Shown: positions 1 through 9,400, counted from the first letter of the stretch. The stretch is 64,000 nt of DNA from Kitasatospora sp. NBC_00458 (GCF_036013975.1 NZ_CP107904.1:2108001-2172000); one strand, 5' to 3'. The notes: a model not told the origin generated them from the letters alone. Made by a program: numbers and translations.

Positions 1-686
1 ACGCACTCGATGTGCCAGCCGGGGCGGCCGTGGCCGAGCTCGGTGTCCCAGGCGGGCTCGCCGGGGCGGGCGGCCAGCCAGAGCAGGGCGTCCAGCGGGT
101 GGCGCTTGCCGGGGCGGTCCGGGTCCCCGCCGCGCTCGGCGAAGACCGGGTGCATGGCCTCGCGGGTGAGGCCGGAGACCTCGCCGAAGGTCGGGTCGGC
201 CTCGACCGAGAAGTAGATGTCGCCGTCCAGCTCGTAGGCGGCCCCGCTCGCCAGCAGCTTCTGGACCAGCGGGACGATCCACGGGATCGACTCGACGGCG
301 CCGATGTAGTGGGCCGGCGGGAGCAGCCGCAGGGCGGTCATGTCCTCGCGGAAGAGCGCGGTCTCGCGCTCGGCCAGCGCCGTCCAGTCCTGCCCGGTGG
401 CGACGGCGCGCTCCAGCAGCGGGTCGTCCACGTCGGTGACGTTCTGGACGTACAGGACGTCGTGACCGGCGTCCTTCCACACGCGCTGCACCAGGTCGAA
501 GGCGTTGTAGGTGGCGGCGTGGCCCATGTGGGTCGCGTCGTAGGGCGTGATTCCACAGACGTAGATCCGGGCGGTGCCGTCCTGCGGCACGAGCTCCCGG
601 ACGACTCCCGTCGCGGTGTCGTGGATACGGAGGGGAAGCCCCTGACCAGGCAGGGCGGGAACCTCGGAAGCGGGCCAGGCATGCAT
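1..686 (-). CDS. mshC: MshC, cysteine:GlcN-Ins ligase (5' part only)
   Basis: This is the N-terminal ~228 residues of the mycothiol enzyme that joins cysteine to 1-D-myo-inosityl 2-amino-2-deoxyglucopyranoside using ATP; the rest (about 410 aa in the family) lies beyond base 1. It has a class I aminoacyl-tRNA synthetase fold related to CysRS. Residues 42-58 hold the VCGITPYD stretch with the zinc-ligand Cys44 and the HIGH-like HMGHA at 53-57. The window edge falls after WHIEC, the second zinc-binding area. The ATG at 686 gives the usual N-terminus ([10 protein letters not shown]). In S. coelicolor, as I recall, mshC is adjacent to the kinase-like/DUF3090/phosphatase genes; here a dioxygenase and an AraC gene lie between. 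Confidence 0.95.
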   Translation of the reverse strand, partial: MHAWPASEVPALPGQGLPLRIHDTATGVVRELVPQDGTARIYVCGITPYDATHMGHAATYNAFDLVQRVWKDAGHDVLYVQNVTDVDDPLLERAVATGQDWTALAERETALFREDMTALRLLPPAHYIGAVESIPWIVPLVQKLLASGAAYELDGDIYFSVEADPTFGEVSGLTREAMHPVFAERGGDPDRPGKRHPLDALLWLAARPGEPAWDTELGHGRPGWHIEC

Positions 687-815
687 GGGAATGACTTTAA
701 CCGGGCGAACATTTGAAAGCCTAACCAGTCGGCAAGATCGACTGGATTCGCCTGCTTTCGTTGCCTGAGCGGTTCTGGACTGATAGTGCGCGGCGCTTGA
801 CTGTCCTTGCCCGTG

Positions 816-925
816 GTGCGGGTGGGCAGGTCGGTGCGCCCGGACGGCCGTGCCGCCGACCGGACGCTCGGTGCGGGTGAGCGGGTCGATGCGCCCGGAC
901 GGCCCTGCCGCCGACCGGGCGCTCG
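816..925. repeat. 55-bp tandem duplication
   Basis: Two adjacent 55-bp copies (816-870 and 871-925) differ at only about five positions. They lie in the 268-bp gap between mshC and the dioxygenase gene. No convincing gene is seen in the gap on either strand. The few differences suggest a recent slippage or duplication event. Confidence 0.85.
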
Positions 926-954
926 CGACCCACCGGGTGAGACGGCCGGAGCCG

Positions 955-1833
955 CTACAGCCGCTGCCAGAGGGCCGGAACGTTCGGCGGCTCCCAGCCC
1001 GGGAAGGCGGTGTGCCCCTGGAGGCAGCGGTAGGAGACGCCGGCATAGGTGACCTGGTCGCCCGCGTTGTAGGACGCGCCCGCGGTCCACGTCCCGCCGG
1101 GGGGCGTCGTGGTGGGCGTCGAGGTCGGGGTGGAGGTGGGCGTCTGCGTGGGCGTCTGGGTCGGGTTGGGGGTCTGCGGCACGTTGAGGACGAAGTCGTA
1201 CGTGCCCTCCTTCGCCGAACCGACCTGGCGGACGTTCATCAGCAGCCGCGCGTCGTAGATCGTGTCGGTGCTGTTGCGCGGCTCACCCGGGAAGTACAGC
1301 TGCGTGGTGATCACCGGCCGGCCGGGCGCCTGGAGCTTGACGTGGATGTGCCGGGTGCGGCCCGGGTAGAGGCCGGGCACGATCGTGGTGAGGCTGAAGG
1401 CGCCCTGGGCGTTGGTGAACTGGTGGCCGCGGAAGGTGAAGCCGACGTTGTCGTAGGCGCCGTTGACGTCCGCCTGCCAGAAGTCCAGCAGCACCCCGGA
1501 GATCGGCAGGCAGGCCCGGCCGAAGACGAAGCCGCTGACGGTGAGCCGGGTGCCCGGCGTGCTGCTGGTGATCAGCGAGCTGCGCAGCGGGGAGTTGGGC
1601 TTGAAGTAGGGGCCCTCGGTCTGCTCGATGGTCGGGGCGTCGCCGTCGTGGCAGGCCGGGGTGAACTCGGGGGTCTCGCCGGTGCCGACCCGGTCGCGGG
1701 CCAGTGCGACGCCGCCGCCGACCAGCAGCGGTGCCGTGCCGAGCACGGCGGCGGCCCTCAGGACGGTCTTGCGGCTGATCCGGCGGTCGATCGGACCGTC
1801 CGTCCCGGTGGTGGGCTCTTCGGACGCGGGCAT
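955..1833 (-). CDS. Secreted intradiol ring-cleavage dioxygenase with C-terminal CBM5/12 module
   Basis: This 292-aa protein is predicted to cleave catechol-type aromatics between the hydroxyls using Fe(III). It begins with a Tat-like signal (RRISRK at 17-22, hydrophobic stretch 24-46). The catalytic domain has the iron-ligand region TEGPYFKP (Tyr76) and the [13 protein letters not shown] segment that supplies the second Tyr and the His ligands. A Thr/Pro linker ([12 protein letters not shown]) leads to a C-terminal ~46-residue CBM5/12-type module with the aromatic pattern WTAG/Y/W. The architecture matches a secreted lignocellulose-associated dioxygenase described in Streptomyces sp. SirexAA-E. 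The ATG at 1833 has GAAGGAG upstream; the reading frame open further upstream lacks protein-like composition. The AraC gene lies just upstream on the same strand. Confidence 0.9.
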   Translation of the reverse strand: MPASEEPTTGTDGPIDRRISRKTVLRAAAVLGTAPLLVGGGVALARDRVGTGETPEFTPACHDGDAPTIEQTEGPYFKPNSPLRSSLITSSTPGTRLTVSGFVFGRACLPISGVLLDFWQADVNGAYDNVGFTFRGHQFTNAQGAFSLTTIVPGLYPGRTRHIHVKLQAPGRPVITTQLYFPGEPRNSTDTIYDARLLMNVRQVGSAKEGTYDFVLNVPQTPNPTQTPTQTPTSTPTSTPTTTPPGGTWTAGASYNAGDQVTYAGVSYRCLQGHTAFPGWEPPNVPALWQRL

Positions 1834-2072
1834 GCGCCGACTCCTTCGGTCTGGGTGTGGGGGCTGTCTGGCTGGTACCGGCGCAGGGACCTGCGCCGGG
1901 CCCCGTGGGGGGGCGGGAGGTGCCGGGGGTGGTGCGGATGGCGGTGCGGAGCGGTCGGAGGAGCGGATGGGGGCGGTCTGGGGGCGGCCCGTGCCATGGT
2001 GGGGGCATGACAAGGACTCGGCCGGCGGCCGCCCCGCTCTCGCCGGGCGGCCGCCGGTGGCCAGCAGTCAAA

Positions 2073-2990
2073 CTACGGGCCGTCCGGGGCCGCCGCGATG
2101 GACGTGATCCGGGGATCGTGGTGATTTCCTCCGACCCGGCCCCGGAACTCCCCCGGCGTCATCCCGGTCTCCCGGCGGAAGAACCGGCAGAAGTACGCCG
2201 GATCACCGAACCCGGCCTCCCGCGAGACTTGGCGGACCGTCAGCTCCGTGCAGGCCAGCAGCCGTTTCGCCTCCAGGGTCTGCTGCTGGCGGATCAGCCG
2301 GCCCGGCGTCCGGCCGGTCGCCTGCTTGACCACGGCCTGCAGGTGGCTCACCGAGACGCCCAGCTCGTGGGCGCAGGAGGCGACCGAGTGCTGAACCCCG
2401 CCCGGGGTCGCGATCAGCCGGGTGAAGGCCGTGGCCAGATCGCCGGTGCGCCCCGGCGAAGCCCCCGGCCCGCCCGGCGAACAGGCCCTCAGTGCCCGGA
2501 CGATGAGGATGTGCAGACTGGCCCGCAGCACGCCCGGGTAGCCGGCCGGCCTGGTCCGGAACTCCTCCTCCATGTCGGCCAGCAGCGTGGCGATCGGCCC
2601 GGCCTGGTCGCCCAGCCGCACGGCCGGACGGCCGGCCAGGGTGCGCAGCGCCGCGAGGTCCTGCGGGTGGGCGAGCAGGAAGTCCTCGTTGAAGAGGACC
2701 ACCTGCCCGGTGAGGTCGTCGGCGTCCGCCCAGTAGTGCACCTGGCCCGGTGCGATCACGCACAACTGCGGTGGCCTCAGGGACCGGTGGGCCAGGTCCA
2801 GGACGTGGGCGCCGCGTCCGCCGGTGACGTAGACGATCTCGTAGAAGGAGTGCCGGTGGGGGAAGCCCGCGCGGGAGAGCGGGCCGATGGTGTCGAAACT
2901 GCCGATCGCGAAAGGGAGCAGATGCGGCAACGGGACCTGTAACCGGTGCAGCGGCAGGTCCAGGTGGGGGGTGGTCCGTCGCTCGTCCAT
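2073..2990 (-). CDS. AraC-family transcriptional regulator
   Basis: This 305-aa regulator has an N-terminal cupin-like ligand-binding domain (FPHRHSFYEIVYVTGGRGAH near residue 45) and a C-terminal double helix-turn-helix (about 205-290) ending in the AraC hallmark GFGDPAYFCRFFRRETGMTPGEFR. It lies upstream of, and on the same strand as, the secreted dioxygenase, so control of that gene by an aromatic or plant-derived signal is a reasonable inference. The start is uncertain: the ATG at 2990 has no clear ribosome-binding site, and a GTG at 3032 would add 14 residues. After the HTH there is a ~25-residue low-complexity tail. Confidence 0.88.
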   Translation of the reverse strand: MDERRTTPHLDLPLHRLQVPLPHLLPFAIGSFDTIGPLSRAGFPHRHSFYEIVYVTGGRGAHVLDLAHRSLRPPQLCVIAPGQVHYWADADDLTGQVVLFNEDFLLAHPQDLAALRTLAGRPAVRLGDQAGPIATLLADMEEEFRTRPAGYPGVLRASLHILIVRALRACSPGGPGASPGRTGDLATAFTRLIATPGGVQHSVASCAHELGVSVSHLQAVVKQATGRTPGRLIRQQQTLEAKRLLACTELTVRQVSREAGFGDPAYFCRFFRRETGMTPGEFRGRVGGNHHDPRITSIAAAPDGP

Positions 2991-3075
2991 CGTCGCAGTG
3001 TGCGGCCGGTCCGGCGTACCGGTCCAGACCACTTCCGGTTGTGTGGGGTGCGGCGGGCGCGGCGGAGCCGCCCGG

Positions 3076-3174
3076 CGGCGCCGCGGGGCGGCGCCGCGGG
3101 GCGGCGCCGCGGGGCGGGGTGCGGGGCGGGGTGCGGGGCGGGGTGCGGGGCGGGGTTCGGGGCGGGGTTCGGGG
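3076..3174. repeat. GC-rich tandem array (13-bp x3, then 12-bp x5)
   Basis: Three perfect 13-bp units CGGCGCCGCGGGG (3076-3114) are followed by three 12-bp units CGGGGTGCGGGG and two CGGGGTTCGGGG (3115-3174). They sit upstream of the AraC gene and downstream of the kinase-like gene (ends 3258). The strand is G-rich enough to form G-quadruplex-like structure. No gene is supported in 3033-3257. Confidence 0.85.
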
Positions 3175-3257
3175 CGGACTCCCGGGCCCGCGGACCGGGG
3201 CCGCGCGGGCCCGGGCTCATGCGGGGCGGCGGGGCGCCCCGGCCGGGGGCGTGCGGG

Positions 3258-4277
3258 TCAGACCGGCGGCCAGGGGATGGACGGCCAGTCGTCGGACGGC
3301 AGCGGGTGGGTGCCGGTGGCGCGCAGCGCCGCCACCCGGGCCCGGGCCGCGTCCAGTTCGGCGGCCGTCAGGTGCGGGGCCAGCCGCTCCCCCAGCTCGC
3401 CGTCCAGCTGCTCGGCCAGCCCGGCCAGCACCTGCGCCGACTCCGCGGGCAGCGGCTGCCCGGCCCAGCCCCAGAGAAGGGTGCGGAGCTTGCCCTCGGT
3501 GTTGAAGGTGACGCCGTGGTCGATGCCGTAGATCCGGCCGTCGGCGGCCGGGATCAGGTGGCCGCCCTTGCGGTCGGCGTTGTTGAGGACGGCGTCCAGC
3601 ACCGCGAGCCGGCGCAGCCGTTCGTCGTCGGGGTGGACCAGCAGCGCGGTGCGCCCGCCGCCCACGTCCGCGCGGACGATCGGCAGCCAGCCCGCGTCCG
3701 GACCGCGCGGGTCCTGGAGCGCGAGCAGCGGCTCGGCGTCCGGGTCCGGTTCCACCCAGAGCTGCACCATGCCGGGCCCGTGCGGGCCCCCGCGCAGCAC
3801 GGTCGGCGGGATCAGCGCCCAGCCGGTGGCGGCCGACACCTCGTACGCGGCGACCTCGCGGCCGGCCAGGGTGCCGTCCGGGAAGTCCCACAGCGGGCGC
3901 TCGCCGGCCACCGGCTTGTAGACCGCCTGCGCGCTGCGGCCGTCCAGCGCGACGGTGCAGTAGAGCGCGGCGTTGGAGGCGTCGGTGAGCCGCCCGTGGA
4001 CGGTCAGCTCGCCCTCGCGCAGCAGGCGCAGCGCGGTGGGCGGGTCGGCGGCCAGCGCGGCGGCGGCCGCCGGGTCGGCCCGGGGCGCCTCGACGGTGTC
4101 GGGGTCGGTACCGGCCCCGGCGCCGGGGGCGCCCTGGGCGGTGCCTGCGGTCTCGGGGCCCGCGGTGTCGGGGCCGGTGGCACCCGGGTCGGTGGCGCCC
4201 GGCTCGGGGGTGCCCGGACCCCCGGCCTGGGGCGAGGCCTCGGTGTTCAGCGCCGGTAGCCGTTCGCGCGCGGGCAC
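3258..4277 (-). CDS. PI3/PI4-kinase-like protein (SCO1664 family)
   Basis: This 339-aa protein matches an actinobacterial family annotated as PI3/4-kinase-like (SCO1664 family). An Ala/Pro/Gly-rich N-terminal ~75 residues precedes the conserved core, which has SNAALYCTV and AVYKPVAGERPLWDFPDGTLAGREVAAYEVS (the nucleotide-binding Lys region). Later LDAVLNNADRKGGHLIP and IYGIDHGVTFN resemble the catalytic HxxxN-DxG loop of PI3K-type kinases. Its substrate is unknown. It overlaps the DUF3090 gene end by 31 nt and is very likely co-transcribed with it. The trio with DUF3090 and the phosphatase next to mshC is widely conserved in actinomycetes. Confidence 0.88.
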   Translation of the reverse strand: MPARERLPALNTEASPQAGGPGTPEPGATDPGATGPDTAGPETAGTAQGAPGAGAGTDPDTVEAPRADPAAAAALAADPPTALRLLREGELTVHGRLTDASNAALYCTVALDGRSAQAVYKPVAGERPLWDFPDGTLAGREVAAYEVSAATGWALIPPTVLRGGPHGPGMVQLWVEPDPDAEPLLALQDPRGPDAGWLPIVRADVGGGRTALLVHPDDERLRRLAVLDAVLNNADRKGGHLIPAADGRIYGIDHGVTFNTEGKLRTLLWGWAGQPLPAESAQVLAGLAEQLDGELGERLAPHLTAAELDAARARVAALRATGTHPLPSDDWPSIPWPPV

Positions 4278-4810
4278 AGGTGGCCCTCCGGGTCGAGCGG
4301 CAGGTTGCAGAACGGGCAGGGCTTGCGGCCGGCCGCGACCAGGTCCAGCGCCCGCTTGGCGAACACCCGGGCCATCGCGCCCGAGAGCCGGACCCGCAGC
4401 ATGTCCGGACCGTTCTCGTCGTCCTCGAAGACGGCGGCGCCCTCGTCCTCCTCGTCCTCGACCAGGGCCTGCGCCTCGACCACCAGGCAGCTGTCCACGC
4501 TGTCCCAGGCCAGCGCCATCGTGCCGACCCGGAACTCCTGCTCCAGCGGCAGGTCCAGCGGCGCGGTGTCGAGCAGGTCCAGCGGCGCGGTGGCCGGGAT
4601 CGACTCCGACCCCCCGCTGCGGCGCAGCGCCTCGTCGAGGACCTCCTCGATCCGCTCGGCGAGCGCGGCGACCTGGGTCTTCTCCAGCAGCACGCTGGTG
4701 ATCCGCCCCCGGGCGCTCGCCTGCAGGTAGAACGCCCTGGCGCCGGGCTGGCCGACGGTGCCGGCCACGAACCGTTCGGGCTGGTCGTAGAAGTAGACCT
4801 GACGGGGCAC
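4247..4810 (-). CDS. DUF3090 family protein
   Basis: This 187-aa conserved actinobacterial protein is of unknown function. It starts at GTG 4810 (VPRQVYFYDQPERFVAGTVG), with GGAG seven bases upstream; that N-terminus is the family's usual one. Near the C-terminus CPFCNLPLDPEGHLCP (165-180) places three Cys and one His as a likely small zinc-binding knuckle. A central acidic stretch (EDEEDEGAAVFEDDE) is present. The gene sits between the phosphatase-like gene (upstream) and the PI3/4-kinase-like gene (downstream, overlapping), all on the minus strand. Confidence 0.92.
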   Translation of the reverse strand: MPRQVYFYDQPERFVAGTVGQPGARAFYLQASARGRITSVLLEKTQVAALAERIEEVLDEALRRSGGSESIPATAPLDLLDTAPLDLPLEQEFRVGTMALAWDSVDSCLVVEAQALVEDEEDEGAAVFEDDENGPDMLRVRLSGAMARVFAKRALDLVAAGRKPCPFCNLPLDPEGHLCPRANGYRR

Positions 4811-5034
4811 GCTCTCGCTCCGGATCGTCTCGATCGTCGTAGGGGTCGTACGGGGTGTGGGGGGACGGCCGGGGTACGGGGGACTCATGGTCACCCTACG
4901 ACCTCCCGGGCCGCGCCGGGGAGCCGAGCCCCGGGCGGGCCCGCTCCCGGGCCGGGCGCCGCGGCGGACCGGTGCCCCGGCGGGCGGGCGGACCGGCGGC
5001 GGCGGACCGTGCCGGCGGGTCGGGCCGGCGGTGC

Positions 5035-5808
5035 TCAGGCCGTACCGGTGGAGCCGCCGACCACGGCGTCCCCGTCCGGGTCGCCGCCCCGGTCGCCCGG
5101 GCCGGCCGGCCCGCCGTGTCCCGGACCGCCCGGGCCCGCCGGCCTGGGGGCGAGCGAGGCGAGGTCGCCGGTGTCGCCCATCCTGAGCACGAAGGGGCGC
5201 CGCGCGGTGTAGCGGATCGCGGTCACCGAGCACGGGTCGACGTTGATCCGCTGGAAGTGGTCGAGGTGCAGGCCGAGTGCGTCGGCGACCACCGCCTTGA
5301 TCACGTCGCCGTGGGAGCAGGCGATCCAGACCGCGTCCTCGCCGTGCTCGGCCGCGACCTTCTCGTTCCACTCGCGGACGGCGCCGACCGTGCGGTGGCT
5401 CAGCTCGCGCAGCGACTCCCCGCCGGGGAACGCCGCCGCCGCCGCGTGGTCCTGGACGGTGCGCCAGAGCGGCTCCTTGGCCAGCTCGGCGAGCGGCCGT
5501 CCGGTCCACTCGCCGTAGTGGCACTCGCCGAGCCGCTCGTCCAGGGCGGGCTCGCCCGGCGCGGACCCGCCCCGCTCGGGGCCGGCCAGTCCGGGCCGGG
5601 CCGCGAGCAGCGGCTCCAGGGTCTGCCGGCACCGCTCCAGCGGGCTGCTGACCGCCTGGACCAGCGGGATCCCGGCGAGCCTGCCGGCCAGCGCGGCCGC
5701 CTGCGCGCGCCCGGTGTCGTCGAGGTCCACCCCCGGGGTCCAACCGGCCAGGATTCCGGCGGTGTTCGCGGTGGACCGGCCGTGACGGACGAGCAGCAGG
5801 GTGGGCAT
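5035..5808 (-). CDS. Histidine phosphatase, MSMEG_4193 family
   Basis: This 257-aa branch-1 histidine phosphatase (phosphoglycerate-mutase-like) has the catalytic LLVRHGRS motif at residues 5-11, the SSPLERCRQT loop, the proton-donor Glu region (LGECHYGEWTG), and the second catalytic His in IACSHGDVIKAV. The Gly/Pro-rich C-terminal ~35 residues are low complexity. The natural substrate is unknown. The ATG at 5808 starts MPTLLLVRHG, the family's usual N-terminus. The DUF3090 gene follows after 224 bp. corA is divergent. The 149-bp intergenic region holds a short direct repeat (GGGACCGGTGACNCGGTGG twice, near 5888-5928). Confidence 0.92.
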   Translation of the reverse strand: MPTLLLVRHGRSTANTAGILAGWTPGVDLDDTGRAQAAALAGRLAGIPLVQAVSSPLERCRQTLEPLLAARPGLAGPERGGSAPGEPALDERLGECHYGEWTGRPLAELAKEPLWRTVQDHAAAAAFPGGESLRELSHRTVGAVREWNEKVAAEHGEDAVWIACSHGDVIKAVVADALGLHLDHFQRINVDPCSVTAIRYTARRPFVLRMGDTGDLASLAPRPAGPGGPGHGGPAGPGDRGGDPDGDAVVGGSTGTA

Positions 5809-5957
5809 GGGGCCTACCCTACGGCCTCCCGTGGCCTGCCGGGCCGAACGGATCATGCCCGACCTGGCAGGACCGGGCGGGACGGGCCGGGACCGGTGAC
5901 ACGGTGGCGCGGGACCGGTGACGCGGTGGGTGCCCCTCGGGCCCCCCAGGGGCGACA

Positions 5958-6950
5958 ATGGCCCGCATGATCGTCCACTGCGCCATCTACCGCGACGGCC
6001 GCCCGGTCGCGGCCCCCGCGGACCCCGCCGGCTCCCTCGCCGCCGCGCGGGCGGCGGGCCGGGGCGGCTTCGTCTGGATAGGCCTGTTCGAGCCCACCAC
6101 CGAGGAACTCGACGAGGTCAGCACCGAGTTCGGGCTGCACCCGCTGGCCGTGGAGGACGCGGTCAGCGCCCACCAGCGCCCCAAGGTGGAGGCCTACCAG
6201 GGCTCGCTCTTCGTGGCGCTCAAGACGCTCGGCTACCACCCGGGCGGCCACGCCGTCACCAGCGGCGAGGTGATGCTCTTCGTCGGCGAGGACTTCGTGA
6301 TGACGGTCCGGCACGGCGCCGACAGCCCGCTCGGCGAGCTGCGGGCGGAGCTGGAGAAGCAGCCCGAGCTGCTCAGGTACGGCCCGAGCGCCGTACTGCA
6401 CTCGGTCTGCGACATGGTGGTGGACGGGTACGTGGACGTGGTCGTCGGGCTCCAGGCGGACCTCGACGAACTGGAGGCCGACGTGTTCGCCCCCGGCCGG
6501 GTGGGCCGCGACATCGCGAGCCGGATCTACGGCTACAAGCGGCAGCTGGTCACCGTCCGCCGGGCCACCGGCCCGCTGCTCGACCCGATGCTGCGGCTGG
6601 AGCGCGGCGGCGTCCCGTTCGTCCGCCCCGAGGCGGTGCCCTACCTGCGGGACGTCGCCGACCACCTGGCCCGTGCCAACGACCAGGTGGAGGGCATGGA
6701 CCGGCTGCTCTCCGACATCCTCTCCGCCAACCTGGCGCAGGTGAGCGTGCAGCAGAACAACGACATGCGGAAGATCTCGGCCTGGGCGGCGCTGGCCGCC
6801 GTGCCGACGATGATCGCGGGCGTGTACGGCATGAACTTCGACGACATGCCGGAGCTGCGCCAGCCCTGGGGGTACCCGGCGGCGGTCGGGCTGATGGTGC
6901 TGGTCTGCCTGGTGCTGCACCGGGTGTTCAAGCGGCACGACTGGCTGTGA
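5958..6950 (+). CDS. corA: CorA-family magnesium/cobalt transporter
   Basis: This 330-aa inner-membrane channel subunit is for Mg2+ (and Co2+/Ni2+) uptake. A long cytoplasmic funnel domain and extended stalk helix (about 150-270) lead to two C-terminal transmembrane helices. The signature YGMNF (290-294) closes the first helix, and the protein ends with the basic FKRHDWL typical of CorA. The length is normal. The ATG at 5958 opens the frame; MIVHCAIYRDG three codons later is an alternative. The gene is divergent from the phosphatase and convergent with the next gene, with a hairpin between them. Confidence 0.95.
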   Translation: MARMIVHCAIYRDGRPVAAPADPAGSLAAARAAGRGGFVWIGLFEPTTEELDEVSTEFGLHPLAVEDAVSAHQRPKVEAYQGSLFVALKTLGYHPGGHAVTSGEVMLFVGEDFVMTVRHGADSPLGELRAELEKQPELLRYGPSAVLHSVCDMVVDGYVDVVVGLQADLDELEADVFAPGRVGRDIASRIYGYKRQLVTVRRATGPLLDPMLRLERGGVPFVRPEAVPYLRDVADHLARANDQVEGMDRLLSDILSANLAQVSVQQNNDMRKISAWAALAAVPTMIAGVYGMNFDDMPELRQPWGYPAAVGLMVLVCLVLHRVFKRHDWL

Positions 6951-6961
6951 GGAGGGGCCGG

Positions 6962-6985
6962 GGCCGGGGCGGCGTCGCCCCGGCC
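6962..6985. terminator. Hairpin terminator between convergent genes
   Basis: A 10-bp GC-only stem (6962-6971 with 6976-6985) with a GCGT loop lies 11 nt after the corA stop and about 50 nt from the end of the convergent oxidoreductase gene. There is no T-tract, which is usual in Streptomyces. Confidence 0.7.
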
Positions 6986-7034
6986 ACCGGCCCGCCGTCC
7001 CCTCCCCGTCCCTCTCCCGGCCCCCGGCCCGGGC

Positions 7035-8081
7035 TCAGGCCAGCCCGGCGCGCTCCAGCGCCTCGACACCGGTGCGCAGCGCCTGGATCCGCTCGTCGAG
7101 GGTGAAGCCGGCCGGGGCCAGGGTCAGCGTGGTGACCCCCGCGTCCGCGTAGGCCTGCATCCGGTCGGCGATCCGCGCGGTGTCGCCGACCAGCGAGGTG
7201 GCGTCGATCAGGTCGTGCGGCACGGCCGCCGCCGCGCCCGCGTAGTCCTTGGCGAGGTAGCGCTCCTGGATCTCGTCGGCCGCCTGCTCGTACCCCATGC
7301 GGCGGGTGAGCTGGTTGTAGAAGTTCTTCTCCTTGCTGCCCATGCCGCCGATGTAGAGCGCGGCGTAGGAGCGCTGGGAGTCGACCCCCGCCTTGAGGTC
7401 CTCGCCGACCGCGATGGTGACGGTCGGGCAGAGGTCGAAGCCCTCCAGGTCCTTGCCGGCCTTGGCGCGGCCGGCCTTCAGCGGGTCGAGGGAGAGCGCG
7501 GCGTGCTCGGGGGCGAAGAAGATGCCCAGCCAGCCGTCGGCGATCTCGCCGGTCTGCTCCAGGTTCTTCGGGCCGATCGCCGCGATGTACAGCGGGATGT
7601 GCTCGCGCACCGGGTGCACGGTGAGCTTGATCGGCTTGCCGGGGCCGCCGGGCAGCGGCAGCGTCCAGTGCGCGCCCTCGTGGACCAGCCGCTCGCGGGA
7701 CATCGCCTTGCGGATGATCTCGACGTACTCGCGGGTGCGGGCCAGCGGCTTGTCGAACTTCACGCCGTACCAGCCCTCGGAGACCTGCGGGCCGGAGACG
7801 CCCAGGCCGAGCCGGAACCGGCCGCCGGACAGGGTGTCCAGGGTGGCGGCGGTCATCGCGGTCATCGCCGGGGTGCGGGCCGGGATCTGGAAGATGGCCG
7901 AGCCGACGTCGATCCGCTCGGTCCGGGCCGCGACGAACGACAGCACGGTGGCCGCGTCCGAGCCGTACGCCTCGGCCGCCCAGCAGACCGAGTAGCCGAG
8001 CCGGTCGGCCTCCTGGGCGACGGCGATGTTGTCGGCGTCCATGCCGAGACCCCAGTAGCCGAGGTTGATGCCGAGTCGCAT
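7035..8081 (-). CDS. F420-dependent LLM-class oxidoreductase
   Basis: This 348-aa TIM-barrel protein belongs to the luciferase-like monooxygenase superfamily. The N-terminus MRLGINLGYWGLGMD and LGLGVSGPQVSEGWYG are typical of the F420-dependent (TIGR03559-like) subgroup, which uses reduced deazaflavin for two-electron reductions; the substrate is not predictable. The ATG at 8081 has GGAAGG eight bases upstream. The gene is divergent from the aldo/keto reductase gene, and the two share a 255-bp promoter region. Confidence 0.9.
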   Translation of the reverse strand: MRLGINLGYWGLGMDADNIAVAQEADRLGYSVCWAAEAYGSDAATVLSFVAARTERIDVGSAIFQIPARTPAMTAMTAATLDTLSGGRFRLGLGVSGPQVSEGWYGVKFDKPLARTREYVEIIRKAMSRERLVHEGAHWTLPLPGGPGKPIKLTVHPVREHIPLYIAAIGPKNLEQTGEIADGWLGIFFAPEHAALSLDPLKAGRAKAGKDLEGFDLCPTVTIAVGEDLKAGVDSQRSYAALYIGGMGSKEKNFYNQLTRRMGYEQAADEIQERYLAKDYAGAAAAVPHDLIDATSLVGDTARIADRMQAYADAGVTTLTLAPAGFTLDERIQALRTGVEALERAGLA

Positions 8082-8336
8082 GGGCACTGCCTTCCAGTTC
8101 GGGTGTTCCGTGAGGGTAACCGCGCGTCCGGCGGCCATGCTACTGGCCGGTAGCGGTGGCCTGGGTCACATTCGCGGCGCGGCCCGCGGGGCCGGGCGAG
8201 CCGTGATCGTTCTGCGGGTCTGCACACCTGCCCGGGCACCGGCCGCTACGCTCAGCCGACGTGGGGGCGCCACGCCCCACCTGCGCGTTTGTCCCCCGAT
8301 GCCCCTCCGGCATCGGCCACTGAGAGGGTCCGTCCG

Positions 8337-9317
8337 ATGGAAAAGCGTCACCTCGGCCGCACCGGGCTGCAGGTTTCCCGGCTCGGCCTCGGCACCATGA
8401 CCTGGGGCCGCGACACCGACGAGCAGGAGGCCGCCGAACAGCTCAAGGAGTTCGTCGACGCGGGCGGCAACCTGGTGGACACCGCCGACGTGTACGCCGA
8501 CGGCGACGCCGAGTACCTGCTCTCCCGGCTCACCGACAGCCTGGTCCCCCGCTCCGACCTGGTCATCGCCACCAAGGCGGGCAGCGTGCCCGCCTCCGGC
8601 CGCCGCTTCGACGGTTCCCGCGGCCACCTGCTCGCCGCCCTGGACGCCTCGCTGCGACGGCTCGGCACCGACTACGTCGACCTCTGGCAGGTGCACGCCT
8701 TCGACCCGGCCACACCGGTCGAGGAGACGCTCAGCGCCCTCGACATCGCCGTCGCCTCCGGACGCGCCCGCTACGTCGGGGTCTGCGACTACAGCGGCTG
8801 GCAGCTCGCCAAGGCCTCCACCTGGCAGAACGCCCACCACGGCCGGGTCCCGCTGGCCGGCGCGCAGCTGGAGTACTCGCTGCTCCAGCGCGGCATCGAG
8901 CGGGAGGCGGTGCCCGCCGCCCGGGACGGCGGCGTCGGCCTGCTCGCCTCCTCCCCGCTCGGGCGCGGCGTGCTCACCGGCAAGTACCGGCACGGCGTCC
9001 CCCAGGACTCGCGGGGCGCCTCGCCCTACCTCTCCGGGTTCGTCCAGCCGTACCTCGGGGAGCGCTCGCGACGGATCGTGGACGCCGTCGCCACCGCCGC
9101 CGACGGGCTCGCCAGCAGCCCGCTGGCGGTGGCGCTCGCCTGGGTCCGGGACCGGCCCGGGGTGGCGAGCGCACTGGTCGGGGCACGGACGGTGGCCCAG
9201 CTGCAGGCGGCGTTGTCGGTGGAGGACCTTACGCTTCCGGGTGAGATCCGCGGTGCGCTCGACGACATCTCGGCGCCGGTCCACCGCTACCCCGACCAGG
9301 GGTGGAGCGAGCTGTAG
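8337..9317 (+). CDS. Aldo/keto reductase
   Basis: This 326-aa cytosolic NADPH-dependent carbonyl reductase belongs to the AKR superfamily. The catalytic tetrad is visible: Asp and Tyr in LVDTADVYADG, Lys in VIATKAGS, and His in LWQVHAFDP. The C-terminal NADPH loop (VGARTVAQLQAAL) is also present. The ATG at 8337 begins MEKRHLGRTGLQVSRLGLG, the standard AKR start, preceded by GAGAGGG. The physiological substrate is unknown. Confidence 0.93.
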   Translation: MEKRHLGRTGLQVSRLGLGTMTWGRDTDEQEAAEQLKEFVDAGGNLVDTADVYADGDAEYLLSRLTDSLVPRSDLVIATKAGSVPASGRRFDGSRGHLLAALDASLRRLGTDYVDLWQVHAFDPATPVEETLSALDIAVASGRARYVGVCDYSGWQLAKASTWQNAHHGRVPLAGAQLEYSLLQRGIEREAVPAARDGGVGLLASSPLGRGVLTGKYRHGVPQDSRGASPYLSGFVQPYLGERSRRIVDAVATAADGLASSPLAVALAWVRDRPGVASALVGARTVAQLQAALSVEDLTLPGEIRGALDDISAPVHRYPDQGWSEL

Positions 9318-9400
9318 GACGGCGCGCGCCCGCCCCGTGAACCGAAGAGCCCGGCCCCACCGTGCCACCGCCGACGTGATGTAGTGCCCGTGCCGCTCGT

